This document shows positions 22,732-34,563 of a stretch of DNA of 64,000 bases, in pieces (within the stretch, counting starts at the first letter, position 1; each line of letters opens with the position of its first letter). A program made the translations under genes and the position numbers. Source of the DNA: Cavia porcellus (taxonomy: Eukaryota; Chordata; Mammalia; Rodentia; Caviidae); NCBI RefSeq assembly GCF_034190915.1, contig NW_026947492.1:17862001-17926000 (forward strand), read 5' to 3'. The notes beneath the pieces are model-generated. The model saw only the letters and a list, made by a program, of their open reading frames with translations, had not been told where the DNA came from and ran no database searches.

Positions 22732-23995
22732 CAGTGGAGACAAAAGAACAAAAGCTTGAAGGGACTTCAAAAAAGCTGATGTTAAATTAGCAATAGCGAT
22801 TATAATGTCTTGTTTTCTTCAAAATAACTGTTCATACCATCAAAGACAATAAAATCAAACAATCCAGAATAAAAACATTCCAACTAATGAATGACAACAT
22901 TATAAGGCATCAAAACAATATAATGGGGAATCATGGTTACCACATACTTTTATATATTTTTACCATTTCTTACACTAGAGAATTACTCGGTATTTATACA
23001 TGTGAATTTGATTTATTTCACTTATGAGTATGATCTCAAGCTGCGTCCATTTATTTATAAATATCTCAATGTGATCATTATTTATAGCTGAGTAGTACTC
23101 CATTGTATAAAAACGCCACAATTTTTTATCCTTTCCTCAGTTCATGGACAATTGGATAGTTTCCAAGATTTGACTATTATAAATTGTGCTGCTATAAACA
23201 TGGGTGCACATATATCACTGTGGTATGATGTTTTCACTTCTTCTGGGAATAGGCTTAGAAGTGCTATAGCTGCGACAAATGGGAATTCCAATCCCAGGTT
23301 TTGAGACATCTCCAGACTGACCTCCACAATTGTTGCACCAGTCTATACTCCCACCAGTAGTGCAGGAGAGTTCTTTTTGCCCACAGCCTCTCTAGCATTT
23401 TTTATTGGTAGTCTTCTTGATCCTGGCCATTCTTTGAGGAGTGAGATGGAATTTCAGTGTGGTTTTAATTTGCATTTCTCTAATGAGTAATGATGATGAA
23501 TGTTTTTTCATATATTTATTTGCCATTTGTATTTCTTCATCTGAGAAGTGTATATGCATCTCAGATGCCCATTTTTGGATTGGATCTTTGAATTTTGGGG
23601 GTCTGAATTTTTTTAAAATTCTTTGTGTGTTTTAGACAGAAGTCCTTTGTTTGAGAGACAGTTAGTTAAGATTTTTCCCAGCTTGTGTGTTTTCTTTTCA
23701 CTAAGCTGGAGATTTCCCTGGGACATGCAGAAATTTTTTAATAACCCCTGATCCCAGTTATTGATTCTGGGAAGTAGTTCCCATGAGGTTTGATTCCTGT
23801 TCATTAATTCTCTAATTATCATTATGTCTTCAAGGTTTTTACCCAATCTTCCAATAGATTTAGTGTTTCTGTTTTAATATTCAGATCTTTGATCCATTTA
23901 GATTTTAATTTAGTACACGGTGATAGGTATGGGTATAGTTTTACTTTTTTGCAGTCATTTATTGCTCTTGCAGATACAGGAAAATTAATGAAGAA
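22726..23995 (-). mobile_element. Older LINE-1, ORF2 3' part (right of provirus)
   Basis: This continues the minus-strand LINE-1 from 15838-16186. Translated in pieces it shows LINE-1 ORF2 C-terminal motifs such as [15 protein letters not shown] (about 23142-23327). The frame is broken by shifts and stops. The same element, without the provirus, is present in copy B (45418-47030), so it predates the duplication. Confidence 0.9.
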
Positions 23996-24229
23996 AATAT
24001 ACAAACACCTGGTGTCATGGAGCTTACATTCAAATTAAGTGTACATATCCAGAGAGAAGACACAGATCAAACAAACAATTGTTTCATATATAAGCTAGTG
24101 ATAATTAATAGCAATGGTCCATTATGAATGGAAGACAAGGTTTATTTTCCGTTTGGAGATGTTCTTATTTGGGAGTTAATCACAATATATGTAAAGTGGT
24201 ATAGCTTTGATTAAACAATGTCATTGTCA

Positions 24230-24500
24230 TTAGTTAGCTGGCCAATACAGCACAGCTAATTTCTTTCAGCTAATCTCTTGAAAAATTTCCAAGAAATGTA
24301 AGTCTTCCAATATTTAATCATTAGTTAGCTGGCGAATACAGCACAGGTAATTTCTTTTAGCTGATCCCTTGAGAAAAAAACAGGAAACATAAGGCTTCCA
24401 ATATTGAATCATTAATTAGCTGGTGAACACAGCACAGGTAATTTCTTTTAGCCGATCTCTTGAGAAAATACCTGGAAATGTAAGTCTTCCAATATAGAAT
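24230..24500. repeat. Three-unit tandem repeat, about 91 bp, copy A
   Basis: Units start at 24230, 24321 and 24412, each with ttagttagctgg-like DNA, then acagcacagntaatttctttnagc, then cttgagaaa, then cttccaatatt. Unit lengths are 91, 91 and 89 bp. It lies 0.75-1.0 kb upstream of the intact OR coding exon. It is conserved as three units in copy B, so it is older than the duplication. Its function is unknown. Confidence 0.9.
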
Positions 24501-25210
24501 GAGGTTCCTAGGTTTTCTTCACTCATAAAAACCCCTTTGGTCTTGCTAGAAGGTGGCTCTTTTGTGATTGGTACATGCTACTTACCACGCCTTTCACTAG
24601 AGAGGATGTTTTGAGCAAATCCATCCCCAGAAATCATGATCAATAACTCATGGCTTCTCAAGCCTGGGGAACTCAGGGCTGTGTTCTGGCTCTCCCAGTC
24701 AAAATATGTCCTGAGCAACAGCAATCATGACAAATGAAATACCTTTATTATGCACCATGTAACACTCATTAAAGCCACTTAGCTCTCTGAAAAGAGAGGA
24801 GGAGAATGAAGCCTTCCACTGAAGCTGTGGCACCAAAGGGTGAGTGCTCAATTTTATGTCTTCTCATATTCTTCTTGCAGAATTCATCTGCTGTGTTCAG
24901 TGAACCTGTGAACTGCCTCAATCTTGTCTGCTGAGATCGTCACTGACTGGGGTGTAAGAAGGACCATGGAGGCAGAGGTGGTCTAGGGCCAACATTGTTC
25001 CTGCTTCTTGAAATCCCTCCTTCCAGAATTCGCCTCCTATATTCTACCTAATATTCATCTTTACTCACTCCTTCTGTCTAGTTCTACAGTGCAGAAAACG
25101 AGGGCATAGGGAAGGATGGGCTCGAGCTCACCCTCCAATTCCCTGAATCAGCTCTCATAACAATGCATTTGGTTAGGGAGTTTCCTAATTTTAGTGTCAC
25201 TCTGTGCTTC

Positions 25211-25227
25211 TTCTCTTGTTTTCACAG
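25211..25227 (+). other. Predicted 3' splice site of the OR coding exon
   Basis: The pyrimidine-rich run ttctcttgttttcacag precedes an exon starting at 25228. The same site is kept in the pseudogene copy just before 48312. It supports a noncoding 5' exon upstream. Confidence 0.65.
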
Positions 25228-25244
25228 AAATGGTGCAGGGAAGA

Positions 25245-26177
25245 ATGGCTTCACACAATGGCTCTTCAGTGACTGAGTTTGTTCTTCTGGGTTTAACACA
25301 ACAGCCAGAGCTCCAGCTGCCTCTCTTCTTCCTCTTCTTGGGAATCTATGTGGTCTCCATGCTGGGGAACCTGGGCTTGATGGTTCTCATAGGTCTGAAT
25401 CCTCACCTGCACACTCCCATGTACTACTTTCTCTTCCACCTCTCCTTCATCGATCTCTGCTACTCCTCAGTCATAACTCCGAGAATGCTGATGAGTTTTG
25501 TGAATCAAAACATCATCCCTTATGCTGAGTGCATGGCTCAGCTCTTTTTCTTTGCTTTCTTTGCAATAGATGAGTGTTATATTTTGACATCCATGGCCTA
25601 TGACAGGTATGTGGCCATCTGTATGCCCCTGCTTTACAAGGCCATTGTATCTCATAGGGTCTGCTTCATGATGACAGTGGGTGTGTATGCAATGGGCTTT
25701 GTGGGTGCCTTGGCCCACCTAGTGTGTATGCTGAGACTCACTTTCTGTGACAGCAATGTCATCAATCATTACGTGTGTGACATCCCTCCTCTCCTGAGGC
25801 TGTCCTGCTCGAGTACCTCCACCAATGAGGCAGTGGTGTTCATTGTGGTGGGTGTCAATGTCATAGGCCCCAGTCTTACCATCTTTATTTCTTATACTTT
25901 GATTCTCTCCAATATTATCTGTATCCATTCTAGAAAAGGCAGGTCCAAAGCCTTCCACACCTGCAGCTCTCACATCATCGCTGTTTCTCTTTTCTTTGGA
26001 GCATCAGCGTTCATGTACCTTATGCCTTCTCCTGCTGAGGCTCTGGATCAAGATAAAATATCCTCTGTTTTTTATACCGTTATGGGCCCAATGATGAATC
26101 CTTTCATCTATAGTTTGAGGAACAAGGATGTCCATATTGCACTGAAAAAGATTTTGAAGAAAAGGACTAGTACATAA
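25245..26177 (+). CDS. Olfactory receptor, family 8 (OR8A/OR8D-like)
   Basis: This encodes a 310-aa class A odorant receptor in one coding exon. It has an N-glycosylation site at N5, GN at 41-42, PMY at 58-60, loop cysteines C96/C178, MAYDRY at 117-122, KAFHTCSSH at 236-244 (serine is usual where it has histidine) and PMMNPFIY at 282-289 (phenylalanine where leucine is usual). Sequence style places it in class II family 8. An in-frame ATG also occurs at 25230. I chose 25245 because the duplicate at 48330 keeps only this one, and because MASHNGSS gives the standard OR N-terminus. It is the intact member of a duplicated pair. A nearly identical-LTR provirus lies 2.5 kb upstream on the same strand. 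An AATAAA at 26428-26433 is a possible poly(A) signal. Confidence 0.95.
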   Translation: MASHNGSSVTEFVLLGLTQQPELQLPLFFLFLGIYVVSMLGNLGLMVLIGLNPHLHTPMYYFLFHLSFIDLCYSSVITPRMLMSFVNQNIIPYAECMAQLFFFAFFAIDECYILTSMAYDRYVAICMPLLYKAIVSHRVCFMMTVGVYAMGFVGALAHLVCMLRLTFCDSNVINHYVCDIPPLLRLSCSSTSTNEAVVFIVVGVNVIGPSLTIFISYTLILSNIICIHSRKGRSKAFHTCSSHIIAVSLFFGASAFMYLMPSPAEALDQDKISSVFYTVMGPMMNPFIYSLRNKDVHIALKKILKKRTST

Positions 26178-28850
26178 ATAGAAACCATTTTTGCAATCTT
26201 TATCGTATTAATTAGCACTGATGTAATATAAAACTATGGTGAAAATGGCAAGTAAACAAAATATGAAAATTATTTAAAATATAGAAAATTGAAGAGTTAC
26301 ATAAATCATTTCATTAGGCCAAGTAATACAGGTAAGATCATATTTATTGTTTTAAATAGAAGTAATGTGATTGTTTAGTATGTCATTCTCCTGGTTAGTA
26401 AGGTTAAGTGCAAATGTGGTACACGATAATAAATCTAGAAATGGTTATTGTGAAACTTAAAAGAATTCATATCTGAAATTACTGTGCCATTGTATTTTCT
26501 TGCACTTTAGTTTGGTAATTTAATTTTTACTTGGTAAGTTTCTGTTGAATGTTTAAATAACATTAGTTTTCAGAGAGTACTTTGCTTTTCAACGACACGG
26601 ATACTCTAACTTTTGTTCATACTTTAGTCTCTAATGTGTAATGTAAAAAGAGGCTGAGGATTTTTCTCTGATTACAGTTCCTAAGGTAAGGAAAGTAAAA
26701 TATTTATAGCAGACAGGACAAAGGGAAGCTGCGCTACAGGCAGCTTTTAGACTTCAGCCAAGAATGTGGGTGTAAGGTTGGGCTATGTCTTCTTTGTAAG
26801 CAGCTTGCTATAAATGTTAAACAGCTACGCACACTGGAATTTGATGGGTTCTTTAAGCACACTCTACAATCTTAATTCAACACCTTCAGTTCAGTAGCTA
26901 GTTCTTTACATTTTCACTCTCATTTTGTCCTAGAGTTTTGCATAACACAAATGGTGTGATTTACCTGGTCATCAAATGTAGGCTGAGAATTCTGTTTTAG
27001 ACATTAAAATATTCAAGGTCTCTTTTCTGTGTAAAATTGTAATGGTGGTGAAGACAAAATACATGTCTGCTACCTCAAAGTCTTAATTCTCTACACTTAG
27101 GTAGGGATAGAGTTTAGGTGGATAGGTGGAAGAAAGAAATAACGAACAAACAATAAAGCACAAATGCACACATCCAAAATGTATGCAGTCTTACTTTAAG
27201 GCGATGATACAGAGAGTAACTGTATTTCATAACAGATGATAATGGACTTCCTTGAGATGGTTGGGATGGGAGCTGAGACCTAACCAATGTTAGGAAGTCT
27301 GCTGCACTGAGAAGTGAGGCGGAGCAAAGAGTTAGCACAGAGTTTAAGAGGAAGTAATGATCGTGATGACAAAGGACACAGAAGAAGTCAGTATTTGTGG
27401 TGTAGCAAAAGGATGAGAATTGGATTAGTTTGGTTAATAGGAAAAGAATTAGGAAACAAGTGTAAGTATCAGGGCTTTAGAGGGGAAAAGAATGAATGAC
27501 ATTAAAACAACAAACAACACTGAAATGTTATCCCTGGAAGCCAGAGCGTTCTTTTCTCTCCTTTATTTTGAAGGTTTATTTTCATTTCGTCTGCTCATTG
27601 AAATAGGTTAAGGGTTACACAAGCAATTTGTAATGAAACCTATGCTTCAGCAGGCCTCAGATGAAATCATAATACCGTATCTTGCAAGAAAGATTGTGTT
27701 TGTGGTCCTAATTTTGTATGCCTAGAAAAGACGAGACTGTAGAATCTCAACTGCACAGGTACATAAGAATGTGAGTGTCCCCTTGATCTTGACTTCATAA
27801 ATGTGGAATGACTCCTGAAACTGGGACCATGTGTTTGATTTTGATTTTAGACTCTAAAATTCTGTGTATATATTCTTTCCATATTGGCTTTAGATATCAA
27901 ATACCAAAATTTCTGTGGTGTACTTTAAGTGAAATAATACAGATTTTTAAATGTTTATTTAATTAATTTCTCTAAAAATTGTAACAGATTAATTATAAGA
28001 TACATATTTCTTGTAACTTCCCTGAACTCAATATTTACCATTGTCTGGTTTTACAGGGAAATAGATTTAATATAGGGCATATACTTTTTAGGAATATTTT
28101 ATGATATTCACCCAAAGACTCAAATACAGAAGAATGAGAGAGAACTGTCCATGCACTAGAGACCCAAAAACTGCAGCTGACATTCTGGATCCCATGGCAA
28201 TGTCCTGCAGGAGTCCACCTGAAGACATAGAATCCATGACAGTGTCTCATAGAATCCCACATCAAGGACCTTCACTGGAAAGGCGCAAAGGTTAGTGGTG
28301 GAAGCTGGAAAGTTTGCACTGGTGGGATGAAGGCTCCATCACTAGGCTGAGCTACCCCCACTGGAGCCAGGGAGAGACACTTAAGAAAGGACTAGTGCAC
28401 CCCCAAAGAATACCACAGTCATCTTCAGCTACAGACAGGACACATGCTCCTCAAAGATGGAAATAGCTGAGTTCATGTCAGGAAAACCAGCATGACTGGC
28501 TTCTCCAGGAAAATCAACAGCATACCATCTTCCTTACCAGTTTTCTAATTATGCTCTTGACAACAGTCCTCACACCAAGAACCATGCTGACTCAGTTCAG
28601 GTGTGTTACAAGTTGACCATTACTTAATCCATCAGAGTATTCACCTAATATTTAATGTCATCTCACAATTGTTGGCCTGATTGTTAGTCATGATACATTT
28701 GTCATAGCTTATGACTGTTCTGACTGGATCATGGCTGCTGATATCACTGTGTTGGCAATACAGTCGGGAGAATTCATGACAACACATGAATAGAGTTAAT
28801 TAGCTTAAAGTTATATGTTACCATCCAAGATTCTTTTTTATTAAGATTCT

Positions 28851-28878
<28 letters not shown>
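28851..28878. repeat. (TG)n microsatellite
   Basis: Fourteen uninterrupted TG units. Confidence 0.97.
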
Positions 28879-28881
<3 letters not shown>

Positions 28882-30229
28882 TTTTATATATTTAGTCTTC
28901 AGTGTATATCCAAATAGTTATTTTTAATCCTATAATTCCTTTATAAATTCAAGTATAATGTAGCACTGACATCTATACAGAAAAATATCGAATAAAGAAC
29001 TGTGGGCATATATTTTAAAATAATTCAGGAAGTGTATTGCTAAAGTGATTGCTTTTTTGAAATTCTGTATTATTTCTACACTTTTTTGTTTTTCTTTTTT
29101 CCTCTTAATAAAAAAGATTATAGATAAATTGATTGTTTGTAAAAATACTTTATATTCTAAGAAAGAAAGTGCTCTATAAATTGGTGGAGTTGGGTCATAT
29201 ATCATTCTTCAGACTCATACAAAATAATGGCTTACAAATTCAAAGCCACATACCTGAAGGCGGGATAAATTGTCGGATCCTTGGTTATGTGATGGTTTCT
29301 AGATACTTCTAAGAAAATGCATTTATTATGTATACAATAGAAATTCTAAATATCAAATGACTGTCTGAGTAACCCATGGTCAGCAGTGATTTTCCTTTTT
29401 TGGAATAAAACCTATGACTTTTCTCACCAGTCATGGCATCAGTCTATCCAGGAAATTCACTGTTTCCTTCACCATGTTTGATCAGTAGTAGTTGTTGCAA
29501 CCCAGTAGGGTTCCTGTGAAGTCCTGTCCCAGCATCTCAAGATCAGTAAGGTTAGCACGGCCCTCCCAGCTACAGGATGACCAATAGTGTGGTCACAGTG
29601 AGCTTCATGGGGATCTTGTGGCTCCACAGTACATATGAGCTTTTGTCAAATATTATTCATGATGATTACATAGCTTCATAGACTGGAAGGTGAACTTGTG
29701 GTTGATTCCAGAAGTTTCTGATTTATTTTTGAGGCACCTCAAAGTGAGTGATAAGGTTCAGTTCCATTAGTTTGATATTCCTGAGACATATAAGAACCTG
29801 AAGAAAGACTCTTGCTACTGGAGACACTTTGAACAATTATCTATGGATTTTTAATTTGCTCAGAGACAATATGATTTCAGACAAAAGAAATGGCATAAAA
29901 ACCAATTCACTCATTGAAAGGTGGGATTCAAGGATCGAATGAAAATTAGACCAGTTGTATTACAATGATAGAAATTTTGTTTCAGATTTTTGCTTCTCTG
30001 TCTTTAGCCATGTATTTCATTCTCTACATGTATATGCACATTGGAGGGTGTTTCCCTCTCCTGACAATCTGAGGGGAAGTTACTAAGAAGGACCAAAGAT
30101 GGCCTCATTTAAAACTGGATTCATAGTTCTAATGCCATTTGTGATCATTCAGTTATCTCTGTTTATTGTTGATTGTTGTACTGTAAATTCAGGCCATTTG
30201 CAATGAGTTACAACCCTAGTAGTTTTAGA

Positions 30230-30352
30230 GTTCTTTTGTTTGTTTTCAACAGGGTCACTAACTCTCTAGCTTGCTCAGGTTGAGCTTGAATTAGCAATGC
30301 TCCTGTCTATGTTCCCAGAGTTGGGGTGACAGGTGTGAGGCCTGTCAGCTGG
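30230..30352 (-). mobile_element. B1-like SINE
   Basis: The plus strand shows the reverse B1 order: tttcaacagggtcacta, gctcaggttgagcttga and gacaggtgtgaggcc. Diverged. Confidence 0.65.
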
Positions 30353-30480
30353 CTCTAGGATTGCTTTAAATGATTGTTAGGGAACAAGAGATGAAGGCTA
30401 GGAGGAAAGGAATGAAAAAAAAATTCTAAAAAGAAACTAAATGCTGGAAATAGGGCTTTTTCAAATGGGAAGATTAAACA

Positions 30481-30627
30481 GGGCCTGGTGGTGCATTCCT
30501 CTAGTTGTAGCCTCTGGAAACTGAGGCAGGAGGGTCGCAGCAAGTTTGAGGCTAACCTATGCTCCAGAATGAGTTAAGCACACCCTGAGCTGCATGAGAC
30601 ACTGTCTCAAGAAAGCAAAAACTAAAA
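30481..30627 (+). mobile_element. B1-like SINE
   Basis: The forward monomer is complete: gggcctggtggtgcattcc, ggaaactgaggcaggagg, caagtttgaggctaacc and gagacactgtctcaag, followed by an A-rich tail. It is one of the best-preserved B1-like elements here. Confidence 0.85.
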
Positions 30628-31348
30628 ATCAGAAGTTAATTAAGAACTGGACAGAAGGTTGATGAATGGGAGAAGCAGGGGCAAAAAATACTTAAAATGT
30701 GCTATGTACAGATACAGATTTCCCACGATAAATGTAACCATTATATGCTGCAAACATACTAATACGAAACACTTTGATAAAAAATGAACAAAATATGAAT
30801 TTGTGAAGTCTGTGTCACCCTCTTCCCAGTGAGTTAATGAATAAGATGTTCTTTAAATTTTAAATGGACAGGAACAAAAAAGCAAGTCTGAGGGAAAGTA
30901 TGTTATATTTAAAAATCCTTTTAAAATTCCTGTAGCTTCCTGCTGAATTTCTATGCCCAGTATTGAGGACATTTTTGTATCAATAAATGTCACTCATTAG
31001 TTGGATTGATCCATTCTAGTCAAATTGTTCTGTTGAGTCCTTTGTAGAGTACTGTCTTGAGATTCTATCACACTTTGTTTTTAAATCTAGCCAAAAGAAA
31101 TAAAATGTCAATACCATCATATTAAGACAGTATTACAAAGAATTCATATTACTGAAATATATAATAAACAAAAATGTTCATGGGGATATGTTGACTGCAT
31201 TTAAATACATTTCAGATATATATAACTCTCATATATATTGATATATGCATATTTGACCATGTTCTCTCTAAGTCACATATATAAAATACATACACATGTA
31301 TATGTATATACATACATGATAGGATAATTCCTGAAAAAATATCTTTTA

Positions 31349-31462
31349 TTCTTTTCTTTTTTTTTTTTTTTGTCTTTTTCCTTTTTATCGGTACCAGGGA
31401 TCGAACTCACAACTGCCTGCTTGCAAGGCAGGCGCTTATGCCGCTGAGCTAAACATCCAGCC
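31349..31462 (-). mobile_element. Well-preserved ID-like SINE with target-site duplication
   Basis: On the minus strand it starts gggctggatgtttagctca (A box), has the B box gagttcgatccctgg near 31395-31409 and ends in an AAAAAGGAAAAAGAC-type tail and poly(A). It is flanked by ctgaaaaaatatctttta at 31331-31348 and the same with one extra A at 31463-31481, a clear retrotransposition duplication. The intact boxes suggest a fairly young copy. It lies in unduplicated spacer. Confidence 0.92.
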
Positions 31463-31539
31463 CTGAAAAAAATATCTTTTAAACAATACAGGAACAACTA
31501 AATGTTAAAGGGCAGCTTCAAAAATGGTATGGATATTTA

Positions 31540-32440
31540 TCTTATAGTGTAAGATAAATTCATCCAAATAAATCATAATTCAAAAAGTACACAGTAACAA
31601 AACTTCTAGAAGAAACATAAGGAAAATATGTGTGGTCTTCTGGAAGGTAACAATTTCTTAGATATAAAACCTGTGGACAAAGGACTAATGTCCAAAATAT
31701 ATAAAGAACCCAAAAAATCTAAAACAAACAAACAAACAAAAACCAAACATAATACAAAAATAAATGAATTGAGTATACATTTAAAGAAGTATCAATAGCC
31801 AATAAATTTGTGAAAAACTAATCAATATTTTTAACCAGTATGAACATATAATTCAAAACTATATGGAGATTTCGTGTTACCCAGTCAGAACAGTTCTTAT
31901 CAAGAAAGAAAGCATATCGAATGCTGGTAGTAACATAGAGAAAAAAGAACCCTTGTAGACTATTTATGGGAATGGAAATTACCACTGCCAACTATGAGAC
32001 AAGTACAGAAGGTAAAAATAGACTACAATTAGAGCCACCAGAAGAAGCAGCTGCAGCATTCCTGGGTAAACCCTACCCAAAGGGTTTCGAGTCGGCATTG
32101 CTATGTAGGGATACCTGCATACTCGCGTTTATCTCAGCACTGTTCACCTTGGCCAAGATATAGAAACTGCTTAGGGGCCCATTACTGGATGAAAAGTAAA
32201 GCAAATATGGTTCGTAAACACGGTGTAGTATTACTAAATCATAAAGAAGAACAAAACCAAGTCATTTACAGGAAATCTGTTAGAACTTCAAATGACCATG
32301 TTAAACAAAGTCAGCCAGACATAGCAAGACAAGTGTCACATTTCCCTTGTTATCTTTCCCAGGGAAAGATAACATGAACATAGAAGGGAAACTGTTAAGG
32401 ACAAAAAGACATGTGGTTCAGGAGAAGAACTGATAATAAG
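31540..32440 (+). mobile_element. Old LINE-1 fragment, ORF2 3' end
   Basis: The segment follows LINE-1 ORF2 in order, from acaaaggactaatgtccaaa through a block resembling the YxSxxxCR-preceding region to ccttggccaagatatagaaa. No frame remains open for long. There are no target duplications I can identify. Confidence 0.75.
32348..32374. repeat. Perfect 13-bp inverted repeat
   Basis: Arms at 32348-32360 (tgttatctttccc) and 32362-32374 are perfect reverse complements around one central base. It sits at the 3' end of an old LINE-1 fragment. No function is evident. Confidence 0.9.
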
Positions 32441-33199
32441 CAGGGTATGTACAGTTAAAACACACCACCATTCTCAGTGAAGATATATCTGCCCAATTTA
32501 GAATAATGAAAGATTGTGGGCTTATTTTATACTTTATCTTTTATTTTATACTTTATTAGTGTGTATCTCTTATAAGCAATAAATGTTTATGGCACATCCA
32601 TGCTTGCTTATAACATGCATTATGTAATTATTTATCCCCTTCCCCCTCTTCTCCACAGTCTGCTTGATTCTTCTCCACTTCTCTAGGAGTCTTGTTGAGT
32701 TCTTTTTTGCCTTTTTTACCCAGAAGAGAAGATGTGGAACTGAAATATTAATTGTTTGATTTTAATAGGTATTCTCAGGTGCTCTATGTAAAAAAGAATG
32801 CTTGTTTTTGAGGAAATGGAATCAATTCATATTGGTAATTTATTCAGATTGAGAAAAACATTTAAAAATACGATACAGTGTATTACATGTCAAATAGGAG
32901 AAATCATCAAGGAAAAAAATCACTAAAATGGAAACCAGACAACAGAACCCCTGCCCACGCTTAGGCAAACAGAAAGTGCTTCCAAGCACAGAGAACTGGC
33001 AGGAAATAGGAGAGAGCAAAACCAGGAGGTTATGTGTACAGAAACATAGTGAATAAAGGTTAAAACTGTACCAACCACAAAACAAATGTTTGGAGGTGTT
33101 GCAGATGACATTGCATTCTGCCGTTTTATCCCCAGCTGTCTATTGACACACTCTATTACTTTACACATTATGCTTTTTATAATTATGTAAATTACATTC

Positions 33200-33600
33200 A
33201 TTTTTTTTTAAAAAAACTAGGATCAATTATTCATTGATGCCAACTCTCATGAAGGAAGTGTTCGTTGGAGAATAAGAACCATTTTAGAAATGTGTGGACT
33301 CTGTGCTTTGTCTTACTCAAATGAGAGATACTATATAGTGTGTAAACTTGGGTGACTGATTTATTTCACTCAAAATTGTATTTTCAAACTACATTCATTT
33401 TCTCACAAATGTCTTTAATTTGTTCTTCTTTACAACCAAGTACTACTTCACAGTTTCTTTTATCCAATCATCTTTATTTCTTTATCAAATTATCTGTTTT
33501 GGATACACAGCTGCTTCCAGGATTTAGCTATGATGACTTGTGCCACTCTATATATTTGTATACATGAACCTCTAGTACAATGTCTTTAGCTCTTTGGAGA
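33200..33600 (-). mobile_element. Old LINE-1 fragment
   Basis: The plus strand reads gactgatttatttcactca, then a block with ttttatccaatcatcttta, the diverged reverse of the LINE-1 ORF2 3' end. Old and frame-broken, with approximate limits. Confidence 0.6.
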
Positions 33601-34463
33601 AGAGAGCACAATAAAAATAGATAAGTGGAGACAGAAGGGAAGATTTCAGGCCAATGGGAATAGGGCTAGAGGATCAAGGCAGAAGTAAAGGAGAAAGAAA
33701 GAGAATAAGCATATTACAGGTGTAGGAACCTGAAGTCTCAATGAATGCAAACATTATATGTCATAAACATGAGCCAAGATTAATAGCAACAAGAATGGAA
33801 ATAGAGAAAGGAGATTTCAAGTAGGAGGAAGAAAGTCTTTTTGGAGGACAGACCTTGACATAAGGAGGAAAAGAAGGGATTGTGTTTACTCCTTAAATTG
33901 CGATCTGTCTTAATTCCTTAGAGACTCAGTTCTTCACTGGGGTTTTCTCTTCTCTTTAGAGATTGTGCATCCTCCATTTCACTAATACCTTGATCTCTTA
34001 AGGGAATTTTATTGTTTGTGTTCTTCTCTCTTTATTCCCACACCTCTAACAGTAATTATCCATGGAGTGTATGTCCAAATGTCCACGTTTATTTATCTGA
34101 AAATTTTCAAAGACATAGTAATTCCCCGCATTGTCATCCTTGTGATAACTTCAAACTACCTTTTAACTTGTGGCATGTACACTAGAGTTTTAACCTCTAA
34201 ACACTGACTGGAAATGTCTACCTGAGAATCCTGCTGAGCAAAATGGTGATGAAGCCAGCAATTTCTAAATTTCTCACAGAAAAAGGGGGATAAAGAATCA
34301 AAAGATTGGTGTGTGTATACTGCTCCAAATTTCTTCATTGCAATGTTTAAAACAATTATTTAGCATCTCTGTACAACATATTCACATTTAGAATAGTAAT
34401 GTGTTAAATAACACTAGATTGTTGTTCACTAGGTGACTGCTTTAAAAAAAAAAACAGTTATGA

Positions 34464-34563
34464 GAGGCTCAGGATTTAGCTTAAAAGCACAAACACCTGC
34501 CTCACAAGCATGAGGTTGTGAGTTCGATCCCTGGTAAAACCCATACCACCACCCCCCAAAAAG
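34464..34563 (+). mobile_element. ID-like SINE (copy B partner)
   Basis: The body includes ggatttagcttaaaagcac (A box) and gagttcgatccctgg (B box) and a C/A-rich tail. The B box is better kept than in the copy A partner at 6763-6859. Confidence 0.85.

Larger units (their letters stand above)
6160..27200 (+). repeat. Segmental duplication, copy A
   Basis: This interval aligns collinearly and in direct orientation with 33850-50255. Anchors include the gggattgtgtttactcc block (6197 with 33877), an ID SINE (6763 with 34464), a B1 (9724 with 37382), another B1 (13363 with 41070), a LINE-1, a three-unit tandem repeat (24230 with 47267) and an OR exon (25245 with 48330). By eye most stretches agree at well over four bases in five. 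Homology fades near 27200 and starts near 6160; both limits are good to about 30 bp. Copy A is longer than copy B because it contains the provirus at 16187-22725. Without that insertion it is about 14.5 kb. Confidence 0.9.
27200..33850. other. Unduplicated spacer between copies A and B
   Basis: There is no gene. It contains a TG microsatellite, two B1-like SINEs, an ID-like SINE with target duplication, a plus-strand LINE-1 piece, a minus-strand LINE-1 piece and a 27-bp palindrome, each listed separately. The parts near 27200-28840 and 28880-30220 show nothing I can name; the short frames there are not protein-like. Confidence 0.6.

Noticed and set aside
24230..24500. Consideration of the 91-bp units as a CRISPR-like array
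   Set aside because: The units are contiguous and diverged, with no constant repeat and variable spacer pattern, and the genome is a mammal's. It is a plain tandem repeat.
25194..25244. Upstream extension of the intact OR reading frame, including an ATG at 25230
   Set aside because: The extension to 25194 begins with GTG and crosses the predicted intron-exon boundary at 25227. The ATG at 25230 is not kept in the duplicate, so the conserved ATG at 25245 was preferred.
29400..29640. Minus-strand stretch whose first codons resemble a short secretory signal peptide
   Set aside because: The frame breaks after about a dozen codons and the rest matches nothing. Too weak to call a processed pseudogene.
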